A stretch of 64,000 bases of DNA from Cycas panzhihuaensis (taxonomy: Eukaryota; Cycadophyta): the NCBI GenBank assembly GCA_023213395.1, contig CM041465.1:136283741-136347740 (forward strand). Direction: 5' to 3'. Within the stretch, counting starts at the first letter, position 1, and the number at the start of each line of letters is the position of its first letter. Shown here piece by piece: positions 10,303-21,876 of the stretch. A model generated the notes under the pieces. The model saw only the letters and a program-made list of their open reading frames with translations. It ran no database searches and was not told where the DNA came from. Made by a program: the position numbers and the translations under genes.

Positions 10303-12192
10303 CTAGTACATTCGAATTTGTGTGGACCTATGTCCACATCATCTTTTGGAGGAGCTTTGTATTACATCTCCTTCATTGATGACTTTTCTCACAAAGTTTG
10401 GGTCTATTTCATCAAACACAAATCTGAAGCATTTTCCAAGTTCAAAGAATTCAAGCTTGAAGTGGAAAATGAGTCTGGCCATTCAATCAAAACATTCAGG
10501 ACAGACAATGGAGGTGAATTTACATCAAATGAATTCACCCAATACTGCAAGGATAACGACATTCAGAGACAACTGACGATACCTCACACTCCTCAACAAA
10601 ACGGAGTCTCCGAACAAATGAACATAACTTTGGCCAATAAAGCCAAAGCTATGATGCATGCACAAGGACTCACTCGAGCTTACTGGGCAGAAGCATTTCA
10701 CATAGCTGCCTATGTGGCCAATCGCAGTCCTACTACAGCAGTCATCAACATGACACCCGAGGAGGCATGGTCTGGCAAAAAGCCTACTGTCAGCCATTTG
10801 AGGACTTTTGGGTGCACTGTTTATATGCACATTCCCGATCAGGAAAGGAAGAAATTAGACAAGCATAGTCTGAAATGCATCTTTGTAGGTTATGCCATTC
10901 ACAGCAAAGCCTGCAAGTTGTATGATCCTATAGGAAAGAAAATGCATCTCTCAAGAGATGTCATCTTTGTTGAAGAAGATCACAAGGAGGTGCAAACAGC
11001 ATCCATGCAACCTCCCGTTGACAAAGGCAAGAAGATTGTTGAGGCCTTCCTTCCCTCTCAATCCTCTACACCATTTTCATCATCTGCACCAGCTGGACCG
11101 TCTACTTCAACTGAATTTGCTCCACTTGATCCAAGCACATCTTCTGTTGACCAACCACTTACACCAGAAGATCTTGAGGTTCAAGTAACTTCAATTCAAA
11201 AGTTACCCAAATGGTACACACAAACAGTTCAGACGGTCACATCATTGAAGAAAAACGTCCATCTAAATATCAAAGAAACCAATTATGCACTTATGGCTGA
11301 AGTGCTTTGTGTTGATGAGCCTTCCACTTTTGAGGAGGCTTCTAAAAATGAAAATTGGAAGGCTGCCATGGATGAAGAAATCCATTCTATTGAAAAGAAT
11401 GGAACTTGGAATTTGGTTGAATTGGCTAAACACAAGCAGGCAATTGGTTGCAAATGGGTCTACAAGACCAAATTCCATTCTGATGGTTCACTTAAAAGGC
11501 AGAAAGCATGCCTTGTCGCAAAAGGATTTAAACAAAAAGAAGGCATAGATTATGAAGAAACTTTTGCGCCAGTGGCGAATATGAACACTATCAGACTCAT
11601 TTTGGCCTTAGCTGCTCAATGCAAATGGCCTGTTTATCAGATGGATGTGAAGAGCGCATTTCTTAATGGCGATCTTCAGGAGGAGGTATATTTGGAGCAA
11701 CCTCCCGGATACAAAGTACAAGGCAAGGAGCATTTTGTATATCGCCTAAAAAAGGCGTTATATGGCTTGAAGCAAGCTCCAAGGGCATGGTACTCGAAGA
11801 TCGATGACTACTTCTTGAGACATGGGTTTCATCGATCTACTTCAGATCCTAATCTGTATATAAAAAATGAAAAGAACCATGTAATTTTTATTGCCTTGTA
11901 TGTAGATGACTTAGTGACCACCGGTAGTGACACTAAGATGATTCATATTCTCCAAGATGACTTAAAGAGAAGTTTCGAGATGACAGATCTTGGACTTCTC
12001 CATTATTTTTTAGGCTTTGAGATATGGCAACAGCCAGGCTATATCTTCATTTCCCAAGCGAAATATTCTTGGAACATTTTGCGGGCTCAGATGCACGATC
12101 GCAAAATGCGCCTACACCTATGGAGAATGGATCTAAGCTTACTCTCAATGAGGAAGCTGCACCGGCAGATCCCACACTTTACCGGCAGTTGA
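10303..12192 (+). pseudogene. Integrase and reverse transcriptase of element C
   Basis: The integrase core reads HSNLCGPM (first catalytic Asp changed to Asn), [24 protein letters not shown] (second Asp kept) and PQQNGVSEQMN (Glu region). The linker from about 10990 is Ser/Thr/Pro-rich. RT begins near 11280 with ALMAEVLCVDEPSTFEEA and holds CKWVYKTKF, YQMDVKSAFLNGDL, YGLKQAPRAWYSKID and the catalytic LYVDDLVTTG. The frame is lost near 12108 and ends by a stop at 12192. RT residues look sound; integrase does not. Confidence 0.9.
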
Positions 12193-12838
12193 TTGGGAGT
12201 CTCATTTATCTCACCAACACTCGATCGGACATTCATTTGCAGTTGGGATTTGCTCACATTACATGCCTCAACCCAATCAGATACACTGGAATGCAGCCAA
12301 ACACATGCTTAAGTACATCAAAGGTACATTGCAGCATGGCCTTGAGTATGCACACAATGAGAACTTCACTCTGGAACGGTTCTAAGATTCTGATTGGGCA
12401 GGTTGCCAAGATAGTAGAAGATCAACCTCGGGATACTGTTTTTCCCTTGGTTCAGCAGTTGTTTCGTGGAGTTGCAAGAAGCAACGTAATGTTACCTTGT
12501 CCTGCACTGCAGTAGTACAAAGTCAGCCACCGACCAGACGCTATCTGACTACGTAGGATTCTTGGGGAACTTGGATTTGAGCAGGGTCACCCCACCAGGA
12601 TACATTGCGACAATCAAAGTGTACTCAAGTTAGCTAAGAATCCAGTCTTTCATGCGCGGACAAAACACATCGAGGTTCACCATCACTTCATCGGAGAACA
12701 TGTGCAGAATGGTGAGATCAACCTCCAGTACAGACCAACAGAGGAGCAGACATCAGACATCTTTACCAAGCCTCTTGGTAGAGAAAAGTTTGTAAAATTC
12801 AGAGATGGTCTTGGTGTCCGACTTAACATTGTAAATAG
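12108..12838 (+). pseudogene. RNase H region of element C (frameshifted)
   Basis: After the frameshift, PTPMENGSKLTLNEEAAPAD and YRQLIGSLIYLTNTRSDI continue the RT-RNase H connection. At least two more shifts follow. Near the end, IHCDNQSVLKLAKNPVFHAR and TKHIEVHHHFIGEHVQNGEI are intact in a third frame, and the reading reaches the purine tract. RNase H removes the RNA template during reverse transcription. Confidence 0.85.
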
Positions 12839-12839
12839 T

Positions 12840-12848
12840 AAGGGGGGG
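12840..12848 (+). promoter_or_regulatory. Polypurine tract of element C
   Basis: AAGGGGGGG directly before the 3' LTR start, the expected plus-strand primer. Confidence 0.85.
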
Positions 12849-13400
12849 TGTTAAACCTTATGTTTACATGTTAAGATAATGTACTTTAATTTTTATGTAA
12901 TATGTGTACTTTTGTACTTTAGGGGTGACTTATCACTTAAGTGATAAAGTGCGCACCCACATTCTTTCTAGTGACAACGTTGTCACTAAAGGGTCAAATG
13001 GACCCTCATGCATTTTTGCTCACATGAGAGCCCAAAAGGACACATGTCCAACATGCAAGGCATGTATCTTGGATGTTTGACACTTGTCAAACATCCAAGG
13101 CCTTAGGTCTCTCATTTCACTCTATATAATGAGACCTCTTCTCATTGTCTCACAAGAGAGTTGGAGTCAGATTGTTATCTTTGTCGGTTGCTAATCAAAC
13201 TGTTCATTCTTTGGAGGTTGGACCAATTCCAACTCCACATATTGGGTATCATTTTCTCTTGCTCCTTCATTCATGTTTTGTCTCTTTGCTTTCTCTTTAC
13301 CTTGAGATTATTCTACTAGTTTGTATTCGTGCAACTAGAACTAGAGTGATCCTCGTTTCTAGATCTTGGGACTGTTGAGGCCATCTAGCCTCTTTTCACA
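12849..13400 (+). repeat. 3' LTR of element C
   Basis: 552 bp, same ends as the 5' LTR. It carries a perfect 18-bp palindrome TTATCACTTAAGTGATAA (12930-12947) and a perfect 20-bp palindrome TAGTGACAACGTTGTCACTA (12969-12988). Confidence 0.95.
12930..12988. repeat. Two perfect LTR palindromes, C 3' LTR
   Basis: An 18-bp and a 20-bp perfect palindrome, 21 bp apart, the second centred on AACGTT. Equivalent sites exist in both LTRs of D and E with changes in both arms. Confidence 0.85.
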
Positions 13401-13405
13401 CTTGT

Positions 13406-13984
13406 AATTTATAATACCCTAATTCGTCCCTAATTCTTGTACTCAATTGATCATAATCTTGCTCATAATCCACTTCCCATTCTTAATGATTTAATATAGT
13501 ATTGAAACTTGAATCTACCTTCCCCCCACTTGGCCAAATACTTCTTGCAACTCTAACTCTGTGTTTGCTCTTTTGACTTCCCTTTGTCTAATTTTAGCAC
13601 CTTATTTGTTACTTCTCCTTGGTCCCACTAGTATGACCCTTGATTTATAACATTTGTTATCCCATCTTCCATACTTGTAAATAATGGCATTTTGACACTA
13701 GAATGGTGATTGTGTAGACCACATATTTCATGCTATGTGAAGTTTGAATAAGTTGTAGTATGGGTTAAACTGATCTCTTGAATTTACTATCTGACTTTGA
13801 AAAAGAATGTTCTTTATATTTGAGGGGAAATATATATTTCCTTTTCATTGTAACCTTATAAACAATTTTAACAAATAGGTTGTGGCAAACGGGAGTAGCA
13901 ATAGTTAAATTAAATCCGCAAATTTGAATTTAAATCGAGAGAATATTCTCTCATTTTGGGCAACAAAACAAAATTAGACCAATG
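13406..13984. other. Non-coding stretch, nothing recognised
   Basis: AT-rich DNA between C's right target site and fragment F. No domain or repeat recognised; where F ends within it is uncertain. Confidence 0.4.
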
Positions 13985-14289
13985 TTAAAGCTAAACTTTA
14001 ATAAGTTGTTTATCATTCTTGCATAATGTTATTATCCCTTTGGCAATGATGTCACCATCTTTCTTCATATCATAGATATAACATTTTCCCAGATCATTAA
14101 AGATGATTTGAAGTTTTATCTTTCTTAATTGAGATAGAGAAAGTAGATGTTTCTTTACCCCTAGAGCAAATAGGACATTACCATTCTTTTTGACTTCTTG
14201 ATTGATTTTAATTGTAATAGTTCCTTTGCCTTTAAAACCCAAAGAAAAATTATCTCTTAAGTTTAAACAATTTTGTTTATGGAATAAGG
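13985..14289 (-). pseudogene. Protease C-terminus of fragment F
   Basis: An 83-residue open stretch (14242-13991): GKGTITIKINQ, GNVLFALGVKKHLLSLSQL and KCYIYDMKKDGDIIAKG. This is the protease end and the run-in to the pre-integrase region; nothing of integrase follows. Confidence 0.75.
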
Positions 14290-15350
14290 ATGAAGAGTCT
14301 TAAACTAGCCTTCCCTTTCTGTCATATGATTTGAAACTCCAGAGTCTATGAACCAGTCTTCATTACTTCGAGTGCAAGAAGCTAAGGTAGCTACAAAAGC
14401 AAAATTTTCTTCTTCTTCATCTTTAAATTGCTCACAACTGTAGTTGCCCTCCATTTGCATTTCCTTTGAGATCTCAATGCTTTTATGAAGACAATTGCTT
14501 GAAAGATGTTCAAATCTTCCACAGCAATAACAGGGACAAGTTTCAATAGATCTGTAATCAATAGCAAAATGCCCTGGTCTATTGCAATCATAACATACTT
14601 GATTGTTTGCTAATCTTCCTTTGATATGTCATGATCTTTCTCTGCTAAACCTCCCTTTGCTTCCCCTTTCATCTGTAGATCTTCCTCTAATGGATCTACT
14701 TCTGTTGCAATCTCTTTCTGCAATTCTTAGTCTGAAAAGAAATGCTTCTTGAACTTTAGTGTCTTTCATTATATCTTCGCATCCTTTGCTCTTGTTGAAG
14801 AAGATGCCCACACAGGGTGTCAAATGAAATATTGCAAGCGTGTCCTCCCATAATGAGTGTTTACAAGATTGTCAAATGACTTGGGTAGCTTGTTAAGAAC
14901 CAAGCAAACAATTTTTGTGTCTGATATAGGCTCACTTGCAGATGTCAAATTATCTTTGACTTCTACCACTTTGGTAATGAAGTTAGAGACTTTGTTCACC
15001 CTCCCTTAAATGGAGTCGGTAAAGTTGTTCTCGAAGAGTAATAATTCGAGCTTCATTCTTTTGATTGTACAAGCTTTTATTAAAGTGGAGGCTTCACTTA
15101 TATGAGTTAAAATAGAGTCACTTATGGACAATGTAATGACTACTAAGTCATGTCTGTCCCTTTCTTCCCAATTGGCAAGCTTTATAGTATCTATAGCGAT
15201 TGTGTTTTTTTTTTCCTCCTCAGTAACAATATCCCAGGCATTTTTGGCAATTGAAAGCCCTTTCTTTTTGTTAGCGTGGCAGTTTTCATGTTCCCGAACA
15301 CTTTTTTATTTTCCAAGCGCCATAATTTTGTCTAGTTAACTTATTTGAGT
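14290..15350 (-). pseudogene. gag and protease motif of fragment F (broken)
   Basis: Minus-strand gag with many stops. Recognisable parts are the C-terminal SRSIRGRSTDERGSKGRF basic tract, a knuckle CYDCNRPGHFAIDY (fourth Cys to Tyr) and a second complete knuckle CYCCGRFEHLSSNC, the two-knuckle layout shared with H. Then WFIDSGVSNHMT is the protease active site. The N-terminal core (15000-15350) is too decayed to read in one frame. Confidence 0.75.
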
Positions 15351-15610
15351 CTTGTAACGAATAAAAGGAGTCCATTTTTTTAGCAAAAAAGGAAAAGGAT
15401 TGTAAAAAATTATATTTTTTTCTTTTGTTACAAGTCAGGACCATATGACTGTACAATTGTATGGAAAAGGTATAGGTTTACGAATCCCAAAAAAGATCCT
15501 CCAAAAGTGTAGATCTCTTAAATGCCTAATAGGATCTACAGTTGAAATTTTGATTGGAGCTTTTGTTTGACTGAAAAATGGCCTGAAAGACAGAGAGATG
15601 ACTAGGGTTT

Positions 15611-15985
15611 TATTCGAGAACATGAAATTATACACAAATGTTCCCAACCATAGAATCTTTTACCATACATAGTAAGCAAACAAATATACACACAGAAAAC
15701 AGATGCACAATACACAGGATTTACGTGGGAAAACCCTTTCAAGAAAAAACCCACCACAAAAGGATTCTTGATGGATCACTTGATTATTTCATAATGAATC
15801 GATACAATGATTCTTGGATGTTGAATACATAAGGCCTCGAGGCATTTATACTCTCTCAAGAGGTGTCACTCGATTAGGGTTGTGACCCTCCGAATAAGTT
15901 GCACCTTTTGGCTTCGCACCTTTTCACTTAATTAAACCACATTAACATTAATTAAGTGGCTTAATAATTAATTGTTACGTTAACA
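15611..15985 (-). repeat. 3' LTR of element G
   Basis: 375 bp. In minus orientation it starts TGTTAACG and ends GTTCTCGAATA, where the 5' LTR ends GTTCCCGAACA, so the terminal CA has decayed to TA. GGTTT adjoins it on the left. Confidence 0.9.
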
Positions 15986-15996
15986 TCCCCCCTTAA
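15986..15996 (-). promoter_or_regulatory. Polypurine tract of element G
   Basis: Minus strand TTAAGGGGGGA immediately before the 3' LTR. Confidence 0.85.
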
Positions 15997-15999
15997 TGT

Positions 16000-17749
16000 G
16001 AATGTGGGGAGCTTGCCAATTGCAACAGTTGTGTTATCATAAAGGCTAGGATTATCCTGCGACTTCTTTATCCTTGTCGATACATGCCCCCTCAAGGATA
16101 ACATTGCTGAGTCCAAGTCCGGTATGCATGTTCCTGAATTGATCTTCAGTGAGAGGTTTGGTGAATACATCCCAAGTTGGAATTCACTCGGACAATAGTC
16201 AACCTACAACTTCCCTGATTTGATCTGTTCACGAATGTAATGGCACTGAATATCAATGTGCTTCATACGCGTATGAAACTTTGGACTCCTTGATAGGTGA
16301 ATGGTACTTTGGTTATCAACAAAGATAATTGGGTGCCCATTTGAAATTCCAAGAAACTCCAACAGACCTTGCAACCATACAGCTTCCTTGATATTCTACC
16401 TTTGTAGAAGAGAGCACCACTGTCTGCTGCTTCTTCGACTGCCACGAAACAAATCCATTGCCAACACCAAATAGGTATCCAGCAGTGGACTTCCAATCGT
16501 TGGAATCTCCTCCCCAATCAGCATCCGCGTAGCCATGTAATTGTATTTCTTCACCTCGACGGTATTCGAGACCAAGATTGATAGTCCCCTTCAAATACTT
16601 CAGTATCCGCTTCACTGCAACCAAATGGGGTTCCTGAGAATTCTGCATGTAGCGGGAAACCAAACCGACAGTGTATGCGATATTAGGCCTGGTATGAGTC
16701 AAATAGATCAGACTCCCTACCAACTGGCGATACTTTGTGCCATCTACAGAGGGCTTGGACATATCCTTCTGCAACTTTGCACCTTTTACACATGGTGTTG
16801 CAACTGGTTTGCAATTTTGTATTCCAAATTTCTCCAGCAAGTTTTTCACACACTGCGACTGCAACAACACGATTCTGTCATCCATTTGCCTGACCTGAAT
16901 GCCCAAGAAGTAGTGAAGTCTTCCAAGGTCTCTCATGTCAAATGAAGCTCCCAAATTGGATTTGACTTTGGCAATAGCCTTGTCACAGTTACCGTTGATG
17001 ACCAAATCATCCACATACACCACACAAGCTACTATTGAAGTCCCTCTTCTCTTCACATACAGATTCGGGTTGAGTTCAAAAAACTCGAAACCTTCAGCTA
17101 TCAACTTTGCATCCATCTTTTCATACCAAGCACGAGGTGGTTGTTTCAAGCCATAGATTGACTTCTTCAAGCGGCACACAAGATGCTCCTAGCCATCCTT
17201 AATGAATCCAAGATGCTGCGACATATATATTTCCTCCTTTAGATCTCCATTAAGGAATGTGGACTTTACGTCCATATGACGTAACTCCCAACCATAAGCT
17301 ATTGCTAAGGAAATCAACAAATGGACCGTTGTCATTTTGGAGACTGGTACAAATGTCTCCTCATAGTCAATTCCTTCTTTCTGCTTGAATCCCTGCGCAA
17401 CAAGTCTGGCCTTAAACTCGTCTACCTCTCCATCGGAGCAGAACTTTGTCTTGTAGACCCACTTGCATCCTACAAGATTCTTTGTCGAAGGTAGTGGAAC
17501 TAAATCTGATGTGTCGTTCTTCAACAGAGAACTATACTCCTCCATTGCAGCTCTCCATCTTGGATCTCTTTTTGTTTCATTGAACGAATTAGGATCACTG
17601 GAGTCGCTGGTGTCTACCTGCTGAGTTTGACTAGCATGTTGACTTCGTGTTCTTCGATAATCGGTTAAGGTATGCATCGCCACACCAGAATCTTCTAGAG
17701 TTTTCCTTGCCCACAAAGGTATTGAAGGACACATTCGGAGGTACTTCAA
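16000..17749 (-). pseudogene. RT and RNase H of element G
   Basis: The 17749-17189 reading has RDPRWRAAMEEYSSLL, CKWVYKTKFCSDGEVD, RHMDVKSTFLNGDLKEE, ending in a TAG where Gln is expected. The 17179-16316 reading continues with CRLKKSIYGLKQPPRAWYEK, the catalytic VVYVDDLVING, HYFLGIQVRQ, GSLIYLTHTRPNIAY and the RNase H block HGYADADWGGDSND. A frameshift near 16400 breaks the RNase H end, whose traces (ATG at 16170: MYSPNLSLK) run to the purine tract. RT residues are intact. Confidence 0.9.
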
Positions 17750-17909
17750 CTCGCTGACTCCTCACTATTACTCATCCCACTTGATCCTCGCTTTCGTGTG
17801 TTTCAAATGACTAGCTCATTGTCCTCTTCGCTTGATGAATCTGGGAATAGGAGAAGGGGGGGGCATAAAAAGGCTCCTCTGATGATCGGTCAGCATGATA
17901 CGTCGATGT

Positions 17910-18834
17910 TTAATCAAATTTGACATCCCGACTAACCACAATCTTCTCCCCCTGTGGATCCCATAGTCTGTAGGCTTTATTCTCAGTGCAATACCCCATG
18001 AATATGCACTTTAGACTTTTTTGATCGAACTTCCTTTGAGTATCATCTGGGATGTGGGCGTACGCGATACACCCAAACGTTCTTAAATAGTTAATGACAG
18101 GTTTAGGATCAGTCCATTTCTCTTCGGGGGTCATGCTGTGAACTGTTTGAGTGGGTACCTGGTTCAAAATATAAACAGTAGTCGCCACAACTTCTGCTCA
18201 AAACTTCGGTGGCAAGTTTTGAGCATGGACCATACACCTCGCCATTTTCATCATGGTATGGTTCTTTCTTTCAGCAACTCTGTTTTGTTGTGGGGTATAT
18301 GGGACTGTAAATTCTCGCTTTATAGCATGATTGCGGCAGAACTGATTGAACGCATTGTTATCATATTCTTTGCCATTGTCACTTCTTAACGATTTTATTT
18401 TCTTATTACATTCATTTTCAACCATCGCTTTCTAGTCACGAAAGAGATCAAACACGTCTGACTTGTTCTTGAGAATGTAAACCCAGGCCTTCCTAGTGTA
18501 GTCATCTACAAAACCAAGTGTATAATGAGCTCCAGATATTGAAGGGTTAGGAAGAGGACCCATTATGTTTGAATGTACAAGCTTCAGTTTCTCCTTGGCT
18601 CTCCAGGCATTATCCCGAGCAAAAGGGTAGCGGTGGCGCTTGCCATACATACACCCTTCGCACACACCATTTGAGCAGGTAACCGACGACAATCCTTCCA
18701 CCATTTTCAACCTCTTCAATAGTGCAACTCCTGTAATTAAGGTGACCTCGGCGATTGTGCCACAACTTACTCACGTCATCCGCATTGGCAACAAAGGCAT
18801 AAGACTTCTTGTGAGATTGAAAAATTTCAAACAC
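17910..18834 (-). pseudogene. Integrase of element G
   Basis: HHCC start LWHNRRGHLNYRSC, then CEGCMYGKRHRYPF, VHSNIMGPL (first catalytic Asp replaced by Asn), GFVDDYTRKAWVYIL, LRSDNGKEYDNN (second Asp kept) and PQQNRVAERKNH. The C-terminal IAYAHIPDDTQRKFD and KAYRLWDPQGEKIVVSRDV segment is intact. Stops lie at FRD*KAM and PPKF*AE, both where Trp is usual. Confidence 0.9.
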
Positions 18835-19197
18835 CCAGGAGTTGTCCCTGACTTTCTCAGTAGCTCTGACAGCAAAGTTCTATTTTGGATCCTTAATCAG
18901 GCATTTGTCATCATAGAGCTCCACCTTCATACCTTGTTTGTAGATCTCTCGGGCTGAAAGAAGGTTCAACTGCATCTTCGGTACATAATACACCCCGGTG
19001 AATTTACCTCTTGCAATGGGAACTTCACCGATACCTTCTACCGACAAGACGCGAGTATCTCCAAGGACAATCTCAACACCACTCTGATTTGAAGTTATCG
19101 TATCAAAGTTCTGCCTCTGGTAAGAAATGTGCTTCTGCCCTCCAGAGTCAAGCACCCAATAATCTCTCTGATCTAATTCGGTTGATGAGACTTTTGC
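18835..19197 (-). pseudogene. Protease of element G
   Basis: Minus-strand reading 19155-18880 with the active site VLDSGGQKHISY (family DSGAS), GIGEVPIARGKF and YVPKMQLNLLSAREIY. It is separated from gag by a TGA near 19198 and ends at a TAA/TAG after LIKDPK. Confidence 0.85.
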
Positions 19198-20024
19198 TCA
19201 GACGCAGTGAGCAACAATGTTCTTCCCTTTATCATCCTGGTTGACTTTGCGCTTGTCACGACGCTTGAACCAACAGTTCTTCTTGCGGTGACCATCCTTC
19301 TTGCAGTAATTGCATTTCCCGTTGAACTTCTTTTTGTCTTGAGAACTTTCTCCTAACCTCTGGGTGATCTTCTCCTCCTTAGTGGCCTCCTTCCTCTGAG
19401 TTTTCATGGCTAAGGCTTGACTTGAACCAGAACCTCCAAACATACCGTGATGTTTGAGCTTGGCATCCTCTGCTAGAATTAGGTTTTTAAGCTTATCAAA
19501 CATCTCTGCTTTGATCACTTCATCTCTACCATAAATGGTCTGGAATGTGGCAAAGGCAGTCGGCAGTTTCGACATGATTATTACAAATAGCAACGTATCA
19601 TCGATCGAGTTTGGCTTCAGTTCCTCTAGTTTATTCTTCAAGTCTATAATCTTGTTAAGGTAGGGGTTGATGTTGTTCTCATCCTCCACACGCGAGTTGA
19701 GTAAGTTCAATATTAGTGCCAGACGTCTATTCGTCTGCTTCTTTTCAAACGTATCACATAATTTTTTCCATATCTCTGCTGGTTCATCAAGATTGTGAAC
19801 CAACGCTCTCCGGTCCGGCGCCAGTGATAGATTCAACAGTCCCACGACAATAAATTGCTTCTCTTCGAGACGAATTCGCTCCTTATGGTCTCTAATGGAA
19901 TCACGTCCACTTTCACCTTGGTGATTCCCCAGAGTTGATTCACCATCAGAATAAGTTCCATGTTGGCCTTCCACTCGTTGAATTTGTTACCATTGAAGAT
20001 AACTTTGGGCATAATGCGCTCCAT
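19198..20024 (-). pseudogene. gag of element G
   Basis: Begins MERIMPKVIFNGNKFNEW at 20024. A frameshift near 19850 separates this from the core KQFIVVGLLNLSLAPDR, EIWKKLCDTFEKK and KLPTAFATFQTIYG. A complete CCHC knuckle CNYCKKDGHRKKNC follows near 19290. Apart from the shift it is largely open. Confidence 0.85.
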
Positions 20025-21613
20025 CTTCGCGAAACAGGCTTCAATACAAAACAATTGATACTAAAATGAACGTCTGTAGGACAAAATTGCACCCTTGTGT
20101 CCTCCTCTGCCTTACGAGCACGCTTCCACAGGCACCCAACACCGACTATACTCACGTTAAGTGAGCCACTGACTGTTTATATGTCCTCAACCATCAACAA
20201 ACGACCTTTAAATACCCTTAAAAAGTATCAAAATGACCTTTAAGGCACTCAAAACGATGCTCCAAGAACAAAGGATGGCTCCACATGGTTATAGTGCACG
20301 GTCTCCAAGTCTAAATCACAAAAAATCTCCTTGATCTGTGCTTAAAACGGACCAAAAACACTCCAAATAGGCTCACAATTACTTCACTATACAATATCAC
20401 ATGTAATATCAATGGTAAAGGGTCACTTTATAAGATTATATTGAAAGAGGAATATGCCAAAAGGCATATTCCTAAGTAATGTGACTTTCATAAAAGTCCC
20501 ATGCCCTTTCACTTAACGCACATGTCAAATAATAATAAGAAACATGTGCCAAATGTATTTCAAAATAAACTAAGGTTTGAACTTAGCAAACATACACCAA
20601 AAGCGTTGGATCAAAGGCCGCAATTCCAAATGACAGGAATTGGGAAGGTGCGGCTGCCGCACATACAAAGGAGAAGCCTACGGAACAACGTACCAGCCAA
20701 CAAATCAACAAATGCCTCAAACAGACACAGAATCGCCTTCTACAAACCGGTAATCGACCACACAAGGTGCTATTATCTCAGAGTATGGCCAACCACCTGG
20801 CCAACCACCTTTAAACAGGCCCAATCAAGAGGAAACGTGTCCAACCAAGAGGAAATGCGCCCAACCACCACACAAGACACTCTACCAAATTTCGTAATCA
20901 GATCGTGCTCATTTAATGCACACAACTCTCTAGCAAAACACACAAACAACCCAACTATCTTTTAGTACGCAGATGCGGGCTCAAAACGTGTATTCAGCCA
21001 AGGTGAGGGGTCACAATTCCAAATACAAAGCACTACAACTCAAAAATACACTGGATGATGCTTTATACTTCTATGTACTCCACCTAATCTTAGTATAGAG
21101 GGCTGAAAACAATCCAAGAAGGCTCCAACCTCTCCCTTATACAGACTGAATGTAGGCAATACCAGAGAAAGCTTCATTTTTTTGGAATTTTATTGTGTTT
21201 TGAGTGGGAAAATGACCGACTTACTTGTGTATGTGGATGGCTGTCCTTAAAGTCGCCGAATCACCATTAGTATGTGCTCTGCTGTCTTAAATCTTTACAA
21301 TAGATCTTCAACCTGCTTCAGATGACCCTCAAGTGTGGACTTCATGCCTAAATATTGACTCTAATAAACTCTTCAGCCAACTCCAACCACAAATGTGGAC
21401 TTCATGCCTAAATATTGACTCTAATAAACTCTTATGTTCTTGTTGAATAGTGATCTTCATTGCTTCAACCACCACTGATACACTGTGTCTGCTTCTGCAC
21501 ATTGTTGGGGTTGATGGACCCTCAAGACTTGTCTTGGGTTAGACGGTTTTATTTGGCAACCAACAATCACACTGCTTCGCTCAATGTCAGGCCTCAACCG
21601 TGTAGGACCCTAC
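20025..21613 (-). other. 5' leader of element G
   Basis: About 1.6 kb between primer site and gag with no supported gene. Plus-strand reading frames here, including a 154-codon one at 20501-20965, have no recognisable domain. A 59-bp-spaced duplication sits at about 21333-21432. Confidence 0.6.
21333..21432 (-). repeat. Short duplication in G's leader
   Basis: The 40-bp string starting TGTGGACTTCATGCC and ending AATAAACTCTT occurs twice, about 59 bp apart, with no visible mismatch. Confidence 0.85.
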
Positions 21614-21626
21614 GGCTCTGATACCA
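21614..21626 (-). promoter_or_regulatory. Primer-binding site of element G
   Basis: Minus strand TGGTATCAGAGCC, a full match to the initiator tRNA-Met complement, directly beside the LTR end CCCGAACA. Confidence 0.95.
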
Positions 21627-21656
21627 TGTTCGGGAACATGAAATCATACACAAATG
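21627..21656 (-). repeat. 5' LTR of element G, inner piece
   Basis: The last 30 bp of G's 5' LTR, cut off by element H. It matches 15611-15640 of the 3' LTR. Confidence 0.9.
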
Positions 21657-21862
21657 TGTAAAAGGTAATGTTTTACCTTAGGTTATAATATTTAATGTAA
21701 GGGTCATGTACCACTTTCTCCTCCTTTCTTAAGTTGACAAGTGGCATCACATGGTTGAGCGGTTGCCATTTGTACCCACCTTGTACTTGTATATATATGT
21801 AACGAATCATCAATAAAGGACATTGAGAGAGTGAATTTATTCCTCATCAAGGTTTTGTTACA
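21657..21862 (+). repeat. 5' LTR of element H
   Basis: TGTAAAAGG...TTTTGTTACA, 206 bp, with a TATATATA box near 21788 before the transcript region. Confidence 0.95.
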
Positions 21863-21876
21863 TGGTATCGAGGTGC
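21863..21876 (+). promoter_or_regulatory. Primer-binding site of element H
   Basis: TGGTATCGAGGTGC directly after the LTR; resembles the tRNA-iMet complement with the same ATCGAG variation as in C. Confidence 0.8.

Larger units (their letters stand above)
5934..13400 (+). mobile_element. Ty1/copia element C, near full length
   Basis: 5' LTR 5934-6488, primer site 6491, long leader with minisatellite, gag-pol 8656-12838, purine tract, 3' LTR 12849-13400. Flanks CTGGT (5929-5933) and CTTGT (13401-13405) are a 5-bp target duplication with one mismatch. The LTRs differ at roughly ten positions by eye (about 98% identical). Gag and pol share one frame, broken by only three stops until a frameshift near 12108. 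D and E are the same family. Confidence 0.95.

Noticed and set aside
13145-13378. 77-codon frame in C's 3' LTR (repeated in the 5' LTR)
   Set aside because: Present in both LTRs only because LTRs are copies; no known LTR-coded protein in this group.
20501-20965. 154-codon plus-strand open frame in G's leader
   Set aside because: No recognisable domain, low-complexity composition, and it runs antisense to a retroelement leader; likely chance.
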